64,000 nt of DNA from Allacma fusca (lineage: Eukaryota > Arthropoda > Collembola > Symphypleona > Sminthuridae), in contig OX359250.1 of the NCBI GenBank assembly GCA_947179485.1, forward strand, positions 44,117,450-44,181,449, given 5' to 3'. Made by a program: the position numbers and the translations under genes. The notes beneath the pieces are model-generated. The model had not been told where the DNA came from, made no database searches, and worked only from the letters and a program-made list of their open reading frames with translations. Every line of letters begins with the position of its first letter. The first letter of the stretch is position 1. Of this stretch, positions 34,051-47,100 are shown piece after piece.

Positions 34051-35951
34051 ACTGCAGAAAATCTAGTGGGTTATCGTAGGGTCACAATGTTTGCACATGG
34101 GCGCGCGTTTGTCGATTATGAGCCCATTGCCTAATTATCGAAATCGAATCCTATTTTTGACGCTCAATTTTGCAGTCCCATGTCAAATTTCGTCTGTTTT
34201 CGTGGAAGTATCCAGTTTTGACAAGGAAAAGACCCTGAGGAGTTATATTTTTGAGTTTGCGTTTGTGTAAGACCTACATAACAAAACTGCAAAGCCTATT
34301 TGTAATAACATTAACGAAGTTCGGATTAGCATCAGCATTATATTCAGCCTTGCTTCGTGCCTTGTTAACATAAGCCTTAAGAACAAAAGAGAGGAAGTTC
34401 TTACAAGTCGTTGTGACTGTACAAGAACAGCAACCACAGGAAATTATATCAGTAAATTAAAGGAGAAAGAAAATTTCCCAAACGTACAGACCTTATACCA
34501 GGATTGAATCATACATACATACATATAATAGCAAGGAAAAGTCTAAACATTGAATCCCTGCTTGGATGGACTTTTCTGCCACACATTTTCCTTCAACGGG
34601 TGGTAACAAGTTGACTATTTGTAAGTTCTGAGAGTTTTTATCCTATTAGCGTTCCATTTCCATGCTACTTTCGCATTCTTCTTGCTCGTTTCGATGGTCT
34701 ATCCGTGTATGGTAAATATTTGGAGCTAATGTGTGTATCCATGTATCTAAGAACATTCAAACTTGGGAGCTCATATATGTCCATGTAATACCGCTACTTC
34801 CACAGACTTTTTTGGGATTTGAACAATTATTATTATTTGTTGTGATCCACGGACCGCTTATTTCAAGGCATGCATGTATGATTTTGTAATTTGATAGCTG
34901 GAGAAGCGAACACCAAGAACTAACTTCTTATTGAAGAATTTACCTGAAGACTATAGCTGGTAAAGTCAGAAAATCAGGAATTATTTAATGAACCGTAGTA
35001 GCACTAGATTTCCGTCAGCCAATTACGATTACTTTTTCCCATATATATTACTGAAAGGTCTTTACAGATGGTGACTGTATTTTTGCTATTGACATACACA
35101 CGTGCGTCTTGGTAGTGACAAATGCGGATTGCCACCAAAATATTAATTACTTGTAATCCCCAAAGTCTTCTTGGAGCTCAGGTTCTCAGGAAAAGCATAA
35201 TTTTAATGATTCAAGCTCCTCTTTTATTTCAGCTTTCAGGTTAATTTCTTTTGATGTGGAAATGGACTCATGAAGTTACAGAATAGACGGCCTACAACAT
35301 AATGGGCGGACCACTTGACACTATACGAACTATCTAAACAAATAAAATACATGAGAAAATGTCGTTTCTGCTTTCATTGAGCAGTAATAGTTACTATATT
35401 GAATTGCCAAATCCACACAGTATATGGAAGTAGGGGTCTGGAGTATGCTAGTATGGGCATGTAGGATATCTACAACTACGATAAATGACACGCTCAAGCA
35501 AGACTCGGAATGTGTATTTTCTGCTGAGAGTTCCCCTCCTTCCGAAATAATTCGGACTTTCACCTCTGGAGAAACTAAAATACGGGAGGTAAGATCACAG
35601 ATAGAACCTACCCATTCCGGGTTGTATCAAGGCAATATTTCGTAAACATTGAATACATATGAATATTAGGATGGCTGTAGTAAATCGCATGCGTGACTAG
35701 GTCTATAGTCTGTAGTGTGTTGTTTTAGTTTTGTGGAACACCCGGAACATCTTCGTTTGCAGTATTAAGCCCCCACCTACACCCAAAAATGTAAGATCAA
35801 GCCAACGGAATTCCAGAAAAGAGATTTTTCTTTCAGCTGAGACCTTTTCATGCAGATGTAGAACCTTCTCCCGGGCAGCATCATTGTTACTATAATTGCT
35901 ACTTAATTATTAAGGTTGCCGGTATCGGAACTTTAAGAGGCCTGCCATTAG

Positions 35952-37062
35952 CAGGGGCTCAACCATGGATTTTGTACCGGGGGTACAAGCCGGCCGTTAG
36001 AATTTGCATACATAATATTTTTTTTACTATATTTGTGTTGCATATAGCTTGAAAGAAACATGGCAAAATAAAATCATGATTACGTAGTGTGTAAATGTTA
36101 ATAAAACAGAAGCTCTATACACATAACCTGTGTCCCGTTTTTCAGAATTTCCAAGCAGCTTTCAGCCTAATGTCGGTCAAAGTTGGACGCCAAGTATTAA
36201 AGTATGATTGCCAGAACATGCGAATAGAGTTCGGTGAAGGGTTTTCAGAATTAAAATACCTCTATAATTTGGGTATTACCATTTTATAACAGTTCTGATA
36301 TTCTGGATATTTCTAACGTGGGACAGGCATGTTGGCGTGAACTGCATTTTTGATAAGCAGTATAGGCTACTTACAAATTCGGGATGATATCAAATCACAA
36401 GAGAGGAATCTGTGAAGTGAATGTAAAGCATTGCGGAACAAGCGGGTAATACAAGCATTCATTTGTGCAAACGTTTTGAAAATGCAACGCCATTCTATAT
36501 TTAAAATGTGATCCGGTTATGATTTATGTGAAACAGTTATCAACACGAAGTATTGCTTTTTCGTGTAAGCCCTTCATATTTGAGTCTGCAATTTTTGACA
36601 GGCTAATAAATTGCGATTTGAGATAATCACCATTGCACTGGCTATAAGTTTTTTGACTGGATATTTTAAAATCTAGATAGCATATAATATCTGTAAAATT
36701 GCAATATCTAAAATTTATACTCGAAACCTTCCCCAATTTCACTCCCATGACTGATTTTCATCCCCGATTTGCTGGTCAACGTACACAGGTGTGTAGCGTT
36801 TACTATGTTTAATTAAATTAATATCTGTGGAAATACAAAACTTTAAACAATGAAGAGTTAAATATTGGATGTGCATGTGGAAGCATCTTAATAATTTAAA
36901 AAAAGTAAAAGACAAATTATATACAGAAACACCTGCACTTTTCCATGCATTAGGGGTTTGCATTTCTGTTATTTATGGTGGCATCAATTTTTCTGCCTGG
37001 GGTCTGAGTTGGGGGTACGGTGTTCCCCCTTGTACCGCCCCCCCCTCTTGGTTGATTCACTG
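35952..37062. mobile_element. Possible degraded hAT-like element
   Basis: CAGGGGCTCAACCA at the left and the complement of CAGTGAATCAACCA at the right agree in 10 of 14 bases. Both are followed by GTACAAG and G-rich runs. No matching target duplication is found, so the call is weak. Confidence 0.3.
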
Positions 37063-38486
37063 CATGTCATGATCAAATAAATTAATGGATGATAATCTGA
37101 GGTCTTTTTCCTGGGTCGAGCCCTTCCCCCTTCATCGCATCTGTAATATTTCCAATAGTGTCTGTACACAGTGAAATGCCTTAGTAAGTTTACTCAAAAG
37201 GGAATGGCTGCTGGTAAAAGTGTTAAGGACCGGGTTATTCCTGTAAATCTCTTCAACATTAAAAAACAAATTATGCACATCCTGTTTCTTTTACCATTGT
37301 TCATGCCCGTGCATGAAGTTTTGTTTTATTTTTAAGTTTAAGTTAAATTAACGATGATCACCATCTCAGGTGATTCTGTTTGTGTCTCAATTTTTACCCC
37401 TATCATTCTCAATTGAGTAGATATTTTTCCTGTAATTTAGTGGCCTTGGAAGCCACTAAATTTCTAAATGTGGTCTCTGGTCACAAACCCCGGATATCTC
37501 ACCTGCAACCCTTAAAATACTTGGAGCTAAAATCTCTTTTGTCACATTGCCCACAAAAATCAGAGCTCACAATACAGTGCGAAGAGCCACGTCTGTTAAG
37601 CTTCCTCTGTCTCATACCTAATTCGGCCCTCTTGTTAATTATTATTTAAAATTAAAGACTCATTCTCCCCCGTTTATTAGTAAAATCATTAATCTCGTTT
37701 AGAACCTAAATTACTTAAGTACAGCTTTGCAGCACGCTCAATTACTCTCTCACAGCACTGACTCAATAAAGCCAGTTCTTAGCGTGAAACATTCTTATGT
37801 CATAAACTACCATATGTTCCATAATTTTCAGTAAATGTGTATAGTTACATGATAGAATTTAAAAAAGTGACAACGAGCCTCTCAATTAGAATTAACATGA
37901 GTTAGTTATAGTGGGCCCCCATATAAACTTTTAATTTCCGAAGTTTGGAATGGGCTTAGTTCCTAATTCCAAAGGAGATGGTACTTGTAAGTTAAAGTTT
38001 GAAACACACAACTAGGCCTTGCGCTCTCATCGTCTGGTTGCACCAAGTTTCAATCCACCGCAACGTTATGGCAGGGGCTTTATACTTACGAGATGTTTTT
38101 ATCGTTGTTATCATCAAAGTTATTGGAATGTATGGGAGTGGAAGGAAAGAACTATGGGGAAAGGTTCTTTTATGGGTACATCGGCAAGAAATATTGGCAG
38201 TACGACCCGATATGTCTGTGCCTTGTGTACAGGGTTCGCTGAAGCGATTCCCATCTTCTAGCCCACACAAGAGATATTTGGCTCTCCCACAGATTGTAAC
38301 CAACTTAGTTCCAGATTTTCTAAACTTTGTTTTGTTGACCTAGGTCAATTTTGTGTGTCGCAAGCATTAAGAAAAACATTAAAAATTGGAACTGTGTAAA
38401 TTTGCTGTAAACCAGGGGAAGACTAGAGTGGGACATTTGTATCTAAGAACCCTGATCGTTGAAGCTTTTGTTTTTAGTATTGAAGG
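37063..38486. other. Gene-free stretch containing dispersed repeat copy B
   Basis: The second copy of the dispersed repeat lies at about 38,250-38,420. The GC-richer stretch at 38,000-38,340 is open in several frames on both strands (up to 114 codons), but none resembles a known protein. The rest is AT-rich and empty. Confidence 0.4.
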
Positions 38487-39092
38487 CAAAGGTGTCCACC
38501 TATCCTATTTATAGGCCTATATATAGGATAAAAATAGGCAGGATGCAAAATCCAAGTAATTATAGGTAGTAAAATAGGGTGCAGTAATTACCGCTAAAAT
38601 TAATCCTATATTATATGTAGGAGCTGCAAGAGTTCACTTTTTATTTAGGAACAAGGTAGGCAGTTTGCGAAGGTAAAAATAGGCATATTTAATAATCTAT
38701 TGACAAATTTGTCAAGCAATTATTTGATTTAACCTTAAAATAAATCTCAAAAATATTCTTGTGACATTTTAGTAGTTCGATTTTTTTCATGTGTTACGAT
38801 TGCACGTACATACATAGATGATTTTTAGTTGAAAAAACAAGCCTTTCTAGGCTAAAAATAGGTGTTTATAGGCTAAAAAATAGGTGTTTATAGGCTAAAG
38901 AATAGGTGTTTATAGGCTAAAAAATAGGCCTTTATAGGCTAAAATATAGGTACAAACATTACAGTAGTATATATGTAGGCAAATAGGTAGGCAATTTATT
39001 TTTGATAAATAATATAGGTTAATATGTAGGGAAGGCAAAGCTGCAAAAAATATGTAGTATTTTAGGTAGGCTGAACCTTTTGGACACCTTTG
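38487..39092. mobile_element. Non-autonomous hAT-type transposon (606 bases)
   Basis: Inverted ends CAAAGGTGTCCA at the left and TGGACACCTTTG at the right are perfect. The 8-base duplication ATTGAAGG flanks them (38,479-38,486 and 39,093-39,100). The interior is packed with ATAGGC and TAGGTGTTTATAGGCT units. No coding capacity is present. Confidence 0.92.
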
Positions 39093-39240
39093 ATTGAAGG
39101 CACTCTGTCCCCAACTGTCTGTGCCTTAACCGAGTACTGAAACCTATGACAAACGGAACGTAGCGTTACGTGGCTATGATAACGTTTGAAATTCCTCAGC
39201 CTAATTATTGTAGGCAGTGGTGGCAAGTGGTAATGCTACT

Positions 39241-39820
39241 CACAGATGTCCAAATAAAATTGCCTTCCTTCAAACCTTCGAAGTCAATTTCTTGAAAAAA
39301 CGCATATTTCTTCATCCTTCTGTTAAAGGAAGCCTTTAAAATATTTTGCCTTCCTTCAGCCCTATTTTACTTATTAATTTAATGCCTCCAGCCTTCAGCC
39401 TTCCTTCCTATTCAGCCTTCATAACAAGAAATACCATATCAATGCATTTAAACAACCCTTTTGCAGGTAAAACGCCTGAAAATCAGCGATACAATTTACT
39501 CAATTGAGTTCGTTTATTAAAATCAGAAGCAATGAAGTAAGTCTCATTGTGCATATACCTGAACATTTGTACATTTATAGTGTTTTTAGTACACTATCAT
39601 TGTTGTATTTGTAACTCTCCAGTGTAGCTGATTGCATGCGCGAAGCCTTCTAATTGTAAGTAGCTGAGGGCTACTTTACATACTTCCTTCCTTCGTCTTC
39701 CGTTGTCTGTTAATACAAGGAAGGCTTTCTTCAGCCTTCCCTTCTCAACTCTCTGGAAAATTGATATTCCGCCTTCAATGAAGCCTTCATTGAAGGCTAG
39801 CCTTCGAAGGTGGACAATGT
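39241..39820. mobile_element. Probable degraded hAT-type element with GCCTTC subterminal repeats
   Basis: ACAGATGTCCA at the left and the complement of ACATTGTCCA at the right form imperfect inverted ends. Flanking ATGCTACT (39,233-39,240) and ATGCTCCG (39,821-39,828) match in 6 of 8. More than ten GCCTTC or GAAGGC motifs crowd the ends, including a palindromic cluster at about 39,770-39,810. Confidence 0.5.
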
Positions 39821-40337
39821 ATGCTCCGCTACTTAGTTTGTTTATTTGTTTACTCCTTGAACATCTACCTCATAATACGCAAAATTATCTACGGGATATG
39901 AACTTAAATTCTCGCTCGCAAACTAATATTGCGGATTGGTTAAATAATATCAACCGAGCCATAGCGTGGCCCCGTGTTAAAATGAGTTTTAAAAAAGATG
40001 CAAACGTAACCCACACTATAAACGACTAGTCATATGAATTGAATTTTTCACTACGGGCCGGCAGGAAAGCAAATTGTGACGAATTTGTAGAATACTATAA
40101 CATATGGAGAGCGACGTTGTGTCAGTATATAATAATATGTTGTGGACCGGGACGATCAATAATATTAACGACCTATTTTCGACCACTGCTCTCACTGCAA
40201 TATTGATCTCGGAACTGCGTGACAGTTGCAGCAGTATTTTAGCGAGTGTAGTGTATTAGTGAGTGCAGTATTGTAAGAGCAATATATTAATGAGAGCAGT
40301 ATTGACGTCAAAATAGCATTTTAGAGGAGGATCTATT

Positions 40338-40465
40338 GGTTTTACCACTGGTAGATAATGGTTTCGACCTGTTGGTAAAACCACGGGAGGATAGTGATGT
40401 TGTCCCGTTGGTACAACCACAGATGGAAAGTGAAGTTGACCTATGGGTAATACCACAGGTCACGG
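40338..40465. repeat. 36-base minisatellite, patch 1 (about 3.5 units)
   Basis: The unit begins GGTAAAACCACAGGTGGAAA and continues GTGAAGTTGACC; three full 36-base copies and a partial one are seen, with 60-80% agreement. On the minus strand the period keeps frame and reads as a 12-residue repeat rich in Pro, Val and His. Confidence 0.75.
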
Positions 40466-41284
40466 TTGAAATATTGGAAATATATGGATACAATTCCGAT
40501 TAAGACTAATCTTAACGGATTCCAATCCCAATTCGAATGTATTTGTTTGACAAAATAAAAATTCCAACCCAATTTATTCAAGTATTTGCTATCAATTCTA
40601 ATGTAATTCAAATACTCTAAATAATTAATATTAATACCTGGAGCTCCTAGAGCCCCAAACAATAGCATAAATTTATGACTAAATTCAAGCCAGAAAGTGG
40701 TTTAATTCGGCAATTATGAGTGCAAAGAACCCACATACTATGCCAGGCCGTTTTACATAGGCATGACTCGGAAAATCTACATAAGTACCATAACCGCATG
40801 TGACTTGTTGATTCACCTTTAGTCTTTAGGGATACAATAGTACTCAAATACCTGCACAATTATTAGAGAAGTGGCCTGCATGCATTTTCCCCTGAAAATC
40901 TTAGACCCCCTCTATCCCGCATCAGAAAATTCCTGCCAAGTTAATTGATTACCTAAATTTTAGTCGAATTCATGTCGACTAAAAAACTACTAGTATTTTT
41001 ATTTTTTGCATTATTTTGTGGAGGCATAAACGTAATGACAAATTTTATTTTCCAATCAATTCAATTAAGTAGTTTTTGTAAGATATTGATATTACTGGTT
41101 GAAAAGCCCATTTTCTCTTTTTGAATTTACGAGATTGAGCTTCAATATGTCACGGATTTTTCCGATGTCTAAGCATTGTATACAGTATTCATATATATTT
41201 TGTATGTTAATTCGATTATAAATATTTTTTTCGATTCAATATGGATTTAAATACTTGAAAAATATATTTAAGAATACCAAATTT

Positions 41285-41435
41285 GATAAATGGTAATACC
41301 ACAGGTGGAAAGTAGTTTTGAACTTTTGGTAAAGCCACATGTAGAAAGTGAAGTTGACATGTTTGGCAAAACCACAGGAAGAAGGTAAAGTTGACATCTT
41401 TGGTGAAACCACAGACAGAAGTTTCCAAGTTCGCT
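41285..41435. repeat. 36-base minisatellite, patch 2 (about four units)
   Basis: The same GGTAA-x-CCACAGGTGGAAAG unit as the patch 0.9 kb to the left, with units of 36-37 bases. The one-base drift breaks any shared reading frame. Confidence 0.75.
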
Positions 41436-43000
41436 GAACCATGTTATGTTTCGACATTTTTCGTCGAAAATTAATTGGAAGCCAACGATTACTAACAGAT
41501 AACTGAACGAGTTTGGTAAAAGAGTCCGCGGAGCGGGCTCTTTGACTAGTTTGAACTATATGTACCCTAGTTATGTGTTTACAAACATGCAAACGCAATT
41601 CCAGTGGCCTCAAATTTTGGTTTGGGGTAGCACAGTCAAGTTCATGTGAATTCCCATGTTTTCTACAAGAGTAGTGTATTGACAATATTTTTATGAACGC
41701 CATATCTTCATGATATAAAATCCCAATATCAGAAGTTCCCCCTTTCTCATTTCCGTTCCTGAAGTTGACTTTTCCCAACCTCGCTCTTTATTTTTACCGG
41801 TCAACCCTCACAATTCTCAACGAAGAAACCTGCTTGATAGTTCGTTGAAAATTCCAGGAGATTTACCTAGTGTCAAAAGTATTTTCTTTCAAATTGAAAT
41901 TTGAGTAAAAATCAAACCCTTTCAAAATTTTGCGTTTTTTACAAAAATACCCTGATCTGCTTCACAATCTTGAACGCCGAAACTACAGTTTCTGAGTTAT
42001 ATAATTATGTATCTATAGATATAGGACCATGAAACAAATTTCAAAAAATCTGGGGGAAAATTAATCCAAAACTGGGGGATCGATTTTTTACACTTGTTCC
42101 TTTTATGAGCTAAGGGGAGACAAAGATTTTCCTCCACCCTGTCCTTTTATTCTATCCTATTTCCTTCGGATTGCCATCACTGCACAGCAAGAAAACATAT
42201 GCACCATGTGAAAATGAATGTAAACAAAACAAAACAAAACTTGTAAGTATCAATTGAAATTTCTCTAGCCTTCCAACCTTCCTTTCATAAGAGCACTTTC
42301 ATTGTCTCATACCCAGCAAACGGTGAGGTAAGTAACAATCTCATAACATGGTATTTATTTTGTGACAACACTGAATTGCCACTAAGTCTTCTCCAGCATC
42401 ATTACATGTACAGAGGATGCATCTATGTATTCATTTACACACACATGTTGAAAAGAATCTTTATATTGTAATAAATAGGGTTTTTAGTTTCAATAATAAT
42501 AACAATTTTGCTTCCAAATTGTTTGACCAATACTCTCTTCCCTCTTAGGCAGACGGCCTCTGAGGAAATATAGCGAACTCCCAAATAGTTTTCAAAAATA
42601 TATCTGTTGGTAACAAAAACGTATCCGAGACTCTACAGACATATCTTAGATTGCATGTGCAGTCCATATATGCCATACCCAGAGTGAAAGTATAACGCCA
42701 TGGAATAGAATCTTCAAACTCTTCTTGACATTCTTGGCTAGTAATTCTCATGAGGAGATCTCACGGAGCCACGAACCTATATATACACAAACATAGGAAA
42801 AGTTAATTCGAAGGAAGCATGTAATCCAAAGCCTGAGTATACTAATGTTGTCAGTTGTGAATAGATGCCGAAAACGGGAGCTTATAGGGAGGACTCCTCC
42901 TGAAAAGGACTGATGGTGTTATAGAGTCACTGAGTTTTTCAGACGATTCATGATCTACCAGACAGTTGAATTCCAAAGATGCTTTATTCACCCCATCCAG
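41436..43000. other. Gene-free stretch
   Basis: AT-rich single-copy-looking sequence with an (AAAAC)n run at about 42,225-42,240. No gene or clear repeat is found. Confidence 0.45.
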
Positions 43001-43135
43001 TGTGCGGCGGAGGCTCGTAGTCTAACATACTAAGTCACACAATGAGCCAGACCGGGACGGAGTGAGAAGTGAGAAAAGCCTGGAGAAAGAGAGTTCAATT
43101 TTGCAGTGGAAGGTCTCGGAGTAGAGAGAGAGAGA

Positions 43136-43178
<43 letters not shown>

Positions 43179-44070
43179 CGAACCTTCCACTACTCGAAGG
43201 AAAGTAAGAGTCGCCATGTACGACCATATAAAGAATTCCACTTTTAAGATGCACCATAAGCTTTTCCCTACTCATCTCATCCACAGTGTAGGACTTTGGT
43301 TGGGAACGCGGTATTACCATGACGCACTCCCACCACCGCACGCTGTATTCTGTTGTGAGAGGATTCCTCCGACCATCGGAAGATCTCACAGGGCCTCCGA
43401 GCTCTTCGGAAGTATCGTAAAAGCGAGCGAGTAGAATTAATAGCGTCTGTGGTAGGAGAGACGAAGCATTCAACGAGCAACTCTCAGGCTACGCTGTCCT
43501 GCTTTCCCACCCTTCAGCCAAGCACTCGTCGCTTCAGCTCGAAGTCAACGTTTCCATTCCAGGACTCTCAATTCCATAGCTTCACAAAAGCGAGAGACTG
43601 CCAAGTTCTCAAGTTTCCATTTAACGTAAAAAATTCCAGGATTTCATTTCCTTACACAAGCCACATATTTGAATTTCATTCTCAACTCTTGGATCCTTTC
43701 ATTTTAATCTTTTTTTTTCCTCTCTGGAATCCAAGGACCCCTCCGTACATATTGCAATTCATTTGTGGGGGGAGGGAATTGGCTTTCCATCAGAGTCCTC
43801 GTAGCTTGGGAATATCTATTTTCCCCACATTTCTTATCGGATTTTTCTGTTGAAGTCACTAGTCCGAGAGGAAGTGAGAATTTGGTCCAGCCTTTGATAC
43901 TGTAATACGGAGTGCTTATAGCGGAACTTGAACGAGGAGAGGTCCAGGAGTTGTCATAATTATTATTGTTCCGGATCTTAATTGTAAAACGGTCATTTGA
44001 ATTTTAGAAAAGGGAGTTGAGTGCTCAAATCCTTAGTAACTGTCAATTGTGCTGGAAAAGTTGAGAAAAA
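43001..44070 (+). promoter_or_regulatory. GC-richer, GA-array region, possible promoter and 5' leader
   Basis: Composition shifts upward in GC from about 43,000. A (GA)n array spans 43,122-43,172. The following 400 bases are CG-containing and unlike the AT-rich flanks. It leads to an ATG with a clean A-run context at 44,071. The promoter idea is inference; no TATA box is seen. Confidence 0.3.
43122..43172. repeat. (GA)n microsatellite
   Basis: About 50 bases of almost pure GA repeat, a possible GAGA-factor platform. Confidence 0.95.
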
Positions 44071-44160
44071 ATGAGTCCACGCCTGTGGTTGACCTTCCAT
44101 TGTGTTGTTTTTGCGTTCTTCGTGTGGACTTTAGGCCGGGGATCCGAATTTGGCTCATAA
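44071..44160 (+). other. 29-residue signal-peptide-like reading frame
   Basis: ATG in good context (GAGAAAAAATGAG) opens MSPRLWLTFHCVVFAFFV, a basic start plus a hydrophobic core, then WTLGRGSEFGS and a stop. It looks like a secretory signal, but I find no convincing splice donor before the stop, so it may be a short peptide, an upstream frame or chance. Confidence 0.25.
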
Positions 44161-47100
44161 TGTTTTATTCAGGAGTAACTTTGAATTTCTAAACTATTCA
44201 ACCTAATTATACTTTGACTGTTGAACACTTGACAAGCCTCCACAAAAATCAAGATTTCTCTGGTAAGGATCCTTTCTTATATTTGAGTACTTTTCTAGAG
44301 AAGCTATTTTTTTTACTACTATACTTTACTACTACTCAATCCGGCATTCTGCTCTCTCTCCATTGTACTGTCTCTCCTTTGACTCTACTCATAAAAACAA
44401 GGATATACAATTCATCAGTTCTGACTGACATGGAAGGAGCTGGTAGTGTATATAGATCTGAGGGTAATTTGGGGTTAATCGAGTGAACGTGGAGATCCTA
44501 AAGTGAGATATTGACTTTTGAATGGTTGGAAAAACCTGAGATTGAGGCACTTCTTCCGCAGCAGTAGATAGAGTCTCATTGACTTGTGATCGATTGAATA
44601 ATTTATTCTTCACTGCTCCCGTATATGATTGTTTATCCCCTGTGACTCAAGCTCTGGCTCTCTACGTCCCTTACTCCAATTCATCTTTTCATAGACATCT
44701 TACAATAATTAGGGCAGAATTAGGTATACAAGTAGGGAGAGCTCAGAAAATTTTTCATACATACGAGAAATTAATTTTTCCCAGCACTTCTCTCCATGTA
44801 AGCGTGCCTTAAATATGTCTAGAAATAATCATGCCATGCCTGAGTTTGGTCTCTTACCATTTGCTTTATTTGAATGGGAAATTAAGGGTGTGGAAGGTGA
44901 GGGATTGCATGATTTTATTATTTGCATAGCTACAACTAAATATTTGTTGACTCTTCTCATCCCCAAAAAAAGTAGAACAATTTTATTCTCAAGTGTATAC
45001 ACTTGCCTTTTATACATTTGAGGAGTTACATTGTATGTGTTAAATTGCTCTGGAGAGACTGAATACTTTTACGAGACAAACCGTTTATACGTAAATGTGG
45101 GGCGGGTGAGTCAGGAATAAATTAGCTTTGACTGGTATTTGTCACTTGTTTCTGTACCTCCAAACAAGAGTTTTGTATTTCAACTTATGGTTGGTTTACG
45201 GAGCCAAGTGTTGCTTTGACATCTCCATCCTTTTTTCTCTTCTTCACACACACACACACACACACACACACCCGTAAGACGGTATATAGTTTCTCAAAAA
45301 CTTCCCCTGTATCATTTCAAAGGAGAATATAACGAAGATGTAATCTACACCAACGTATCTATGGGACCACTTTGTCTTTAGCTGTTGACGTGTGTTCACA
45401 TATACTTATACTACCGAAACCAAGTACACCTTCCTAGTGGCATATGGGAGAGTCCCTCTCGGAGATAGAGCGTTTGACACTCATTCAATCATTACTTGTA
45501 AGCCTACAAATGCGTTCTGCAGGATGCATGCTTACAAAAAGATGACTGGGAGCATGTGAATAGAGTCGACCTTGTGCTCAGGATTTTTTAACGGTAACAT
45601 TATGCACCCTTTCATTCATGCTTGAGTTCACTTTTAAAGCTAAGATTGTGGGATAGTTGGTGGAGAGTTGTGGCATTCCTTGATTTTATCCGTCAAGACA
45701 TCGCTAAATATTGAGCTCTAAATAAATAAAACATGAGCCCTCTCCTATGTTTTTAATCTTGAGATACTTTTGCAATCCATCAGTTCCTAGAAATGAAGGA
45801 GGAAAGTAAGAGTCTGTGAATTCACTGATCGTTATTTATTATCAGTTGGGGAAATATTTTGACTCTCCGTTTTTTAACTACTAAAACGCATCGTTATGCA
45901 GAAGCTTATCAACAGGAGCAAAGGCTTCTCCCTGTTGTGGGATGAGGAATGATCACCAAATACTATATGGGTTTGGCACTGCGGGAAGCTAAAAGAGCTG
46001 TGCTTTAGCTCAAAAGTGCATTCCTCCATAGACTACATTACATGCATACATATCTGTAGATATGGAGACTGCAGGTTTATGTCCATAATTTCTCCTATTT
46101 TATAGCAAGCCCTAAATCTCTGACTTGTCAGGCTAAATATAGAGGGGTTATTTTGAATGACTAAATAAATAGTATCGGCACACTTGATGTAAATCTGAAA
46201 CGAGAGGGTATGAGAAATAGATTGAGTTATTATTGATGCTCAACCAGACTACTGATAAATGGTTCTGCTCACTCAGGCTTGTAAGTAAGAGGAGGAAGAA
46301 GATCATGGAGGATGCAAGTTCCTAAGGGATACGAAATGCATGGTTGAAGCTTCTTCAGCCGCAGCGTCAATGACGAGGAAATATGCACGTAATAAAATTC
46401 GTTTGCTTATGTATATGCATATAGTTCGCCCCAAATTTATTTAGTCATTTTGTTCCAGACCGCAAAGATTAGCAAAATTTGATCCATTTCTTTTATGCAC
46501 TCAAGATTCCATTGGTTACGTATTGTACACAGTCTGTCGGGACTGTTGAAAGGAGTAGACCATTGACTGTGATATATTTAAGTGCAAATAATAACAACTG
46601 TTTTTTATATGTATGACACACTTGGGTAACTTCCTCAAAAGTTGCAATATTTGATCAGCCTGTTCTGAATATGCGAAAATACCTTCCGGCAGATATTGTA
46701 TTGAAACCCCTGATGTACGGACATTTCTTCAACTTCTCTGAACTCAAAGAGCAAGTGCGGTATATTACTACTATGAAAGGCTTGACAGCTCCTCCGTAGG
46801 CATCCTGGTAGGATGCGTGACAGGTTTGAGATAATCAAGCCTAATTTAGTACCTTTAGCCCTTTGATGCGAATAGCTCTTAAAGCTAAAAAAAATGGGAT
46901 GACAACGCATCCTCAAGATCTAAGGATTTTGAAGGTGTTTCACTTCCTTTTGCAGAAATTTTCTCAAGCTGTGATTGAACCCGGAATTATTTGAGTGCGA
47001 TGATGCGGAGTCAGCAAAAGGATGGTGCCTTACCCTTGGATCTGGAGTCTGACTAATAATAATAATTTTGAGAGCGGAGCGTAATCGATTTGAGCAACTT

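Noticed and set aside
35952-37062. Treating this as a certain hAT element
   Set aside because: Ends agree in only 10 of 14 bases and no target duplication is found, so it is listed with low confidence only.
37992-38343. Overlapping frames of up to 114 codons on both strands
   Set aside because: No frame resembles a known domain, no splice or start evidence, and part of the stretch belongs to an old repeat.
43030-43480. Frames of 121-147 codons on both strands across the GA array
   Set aside because: The open frames depend on the GA/CT repeat and the surrounding GC-richer composition; no domain is visible.
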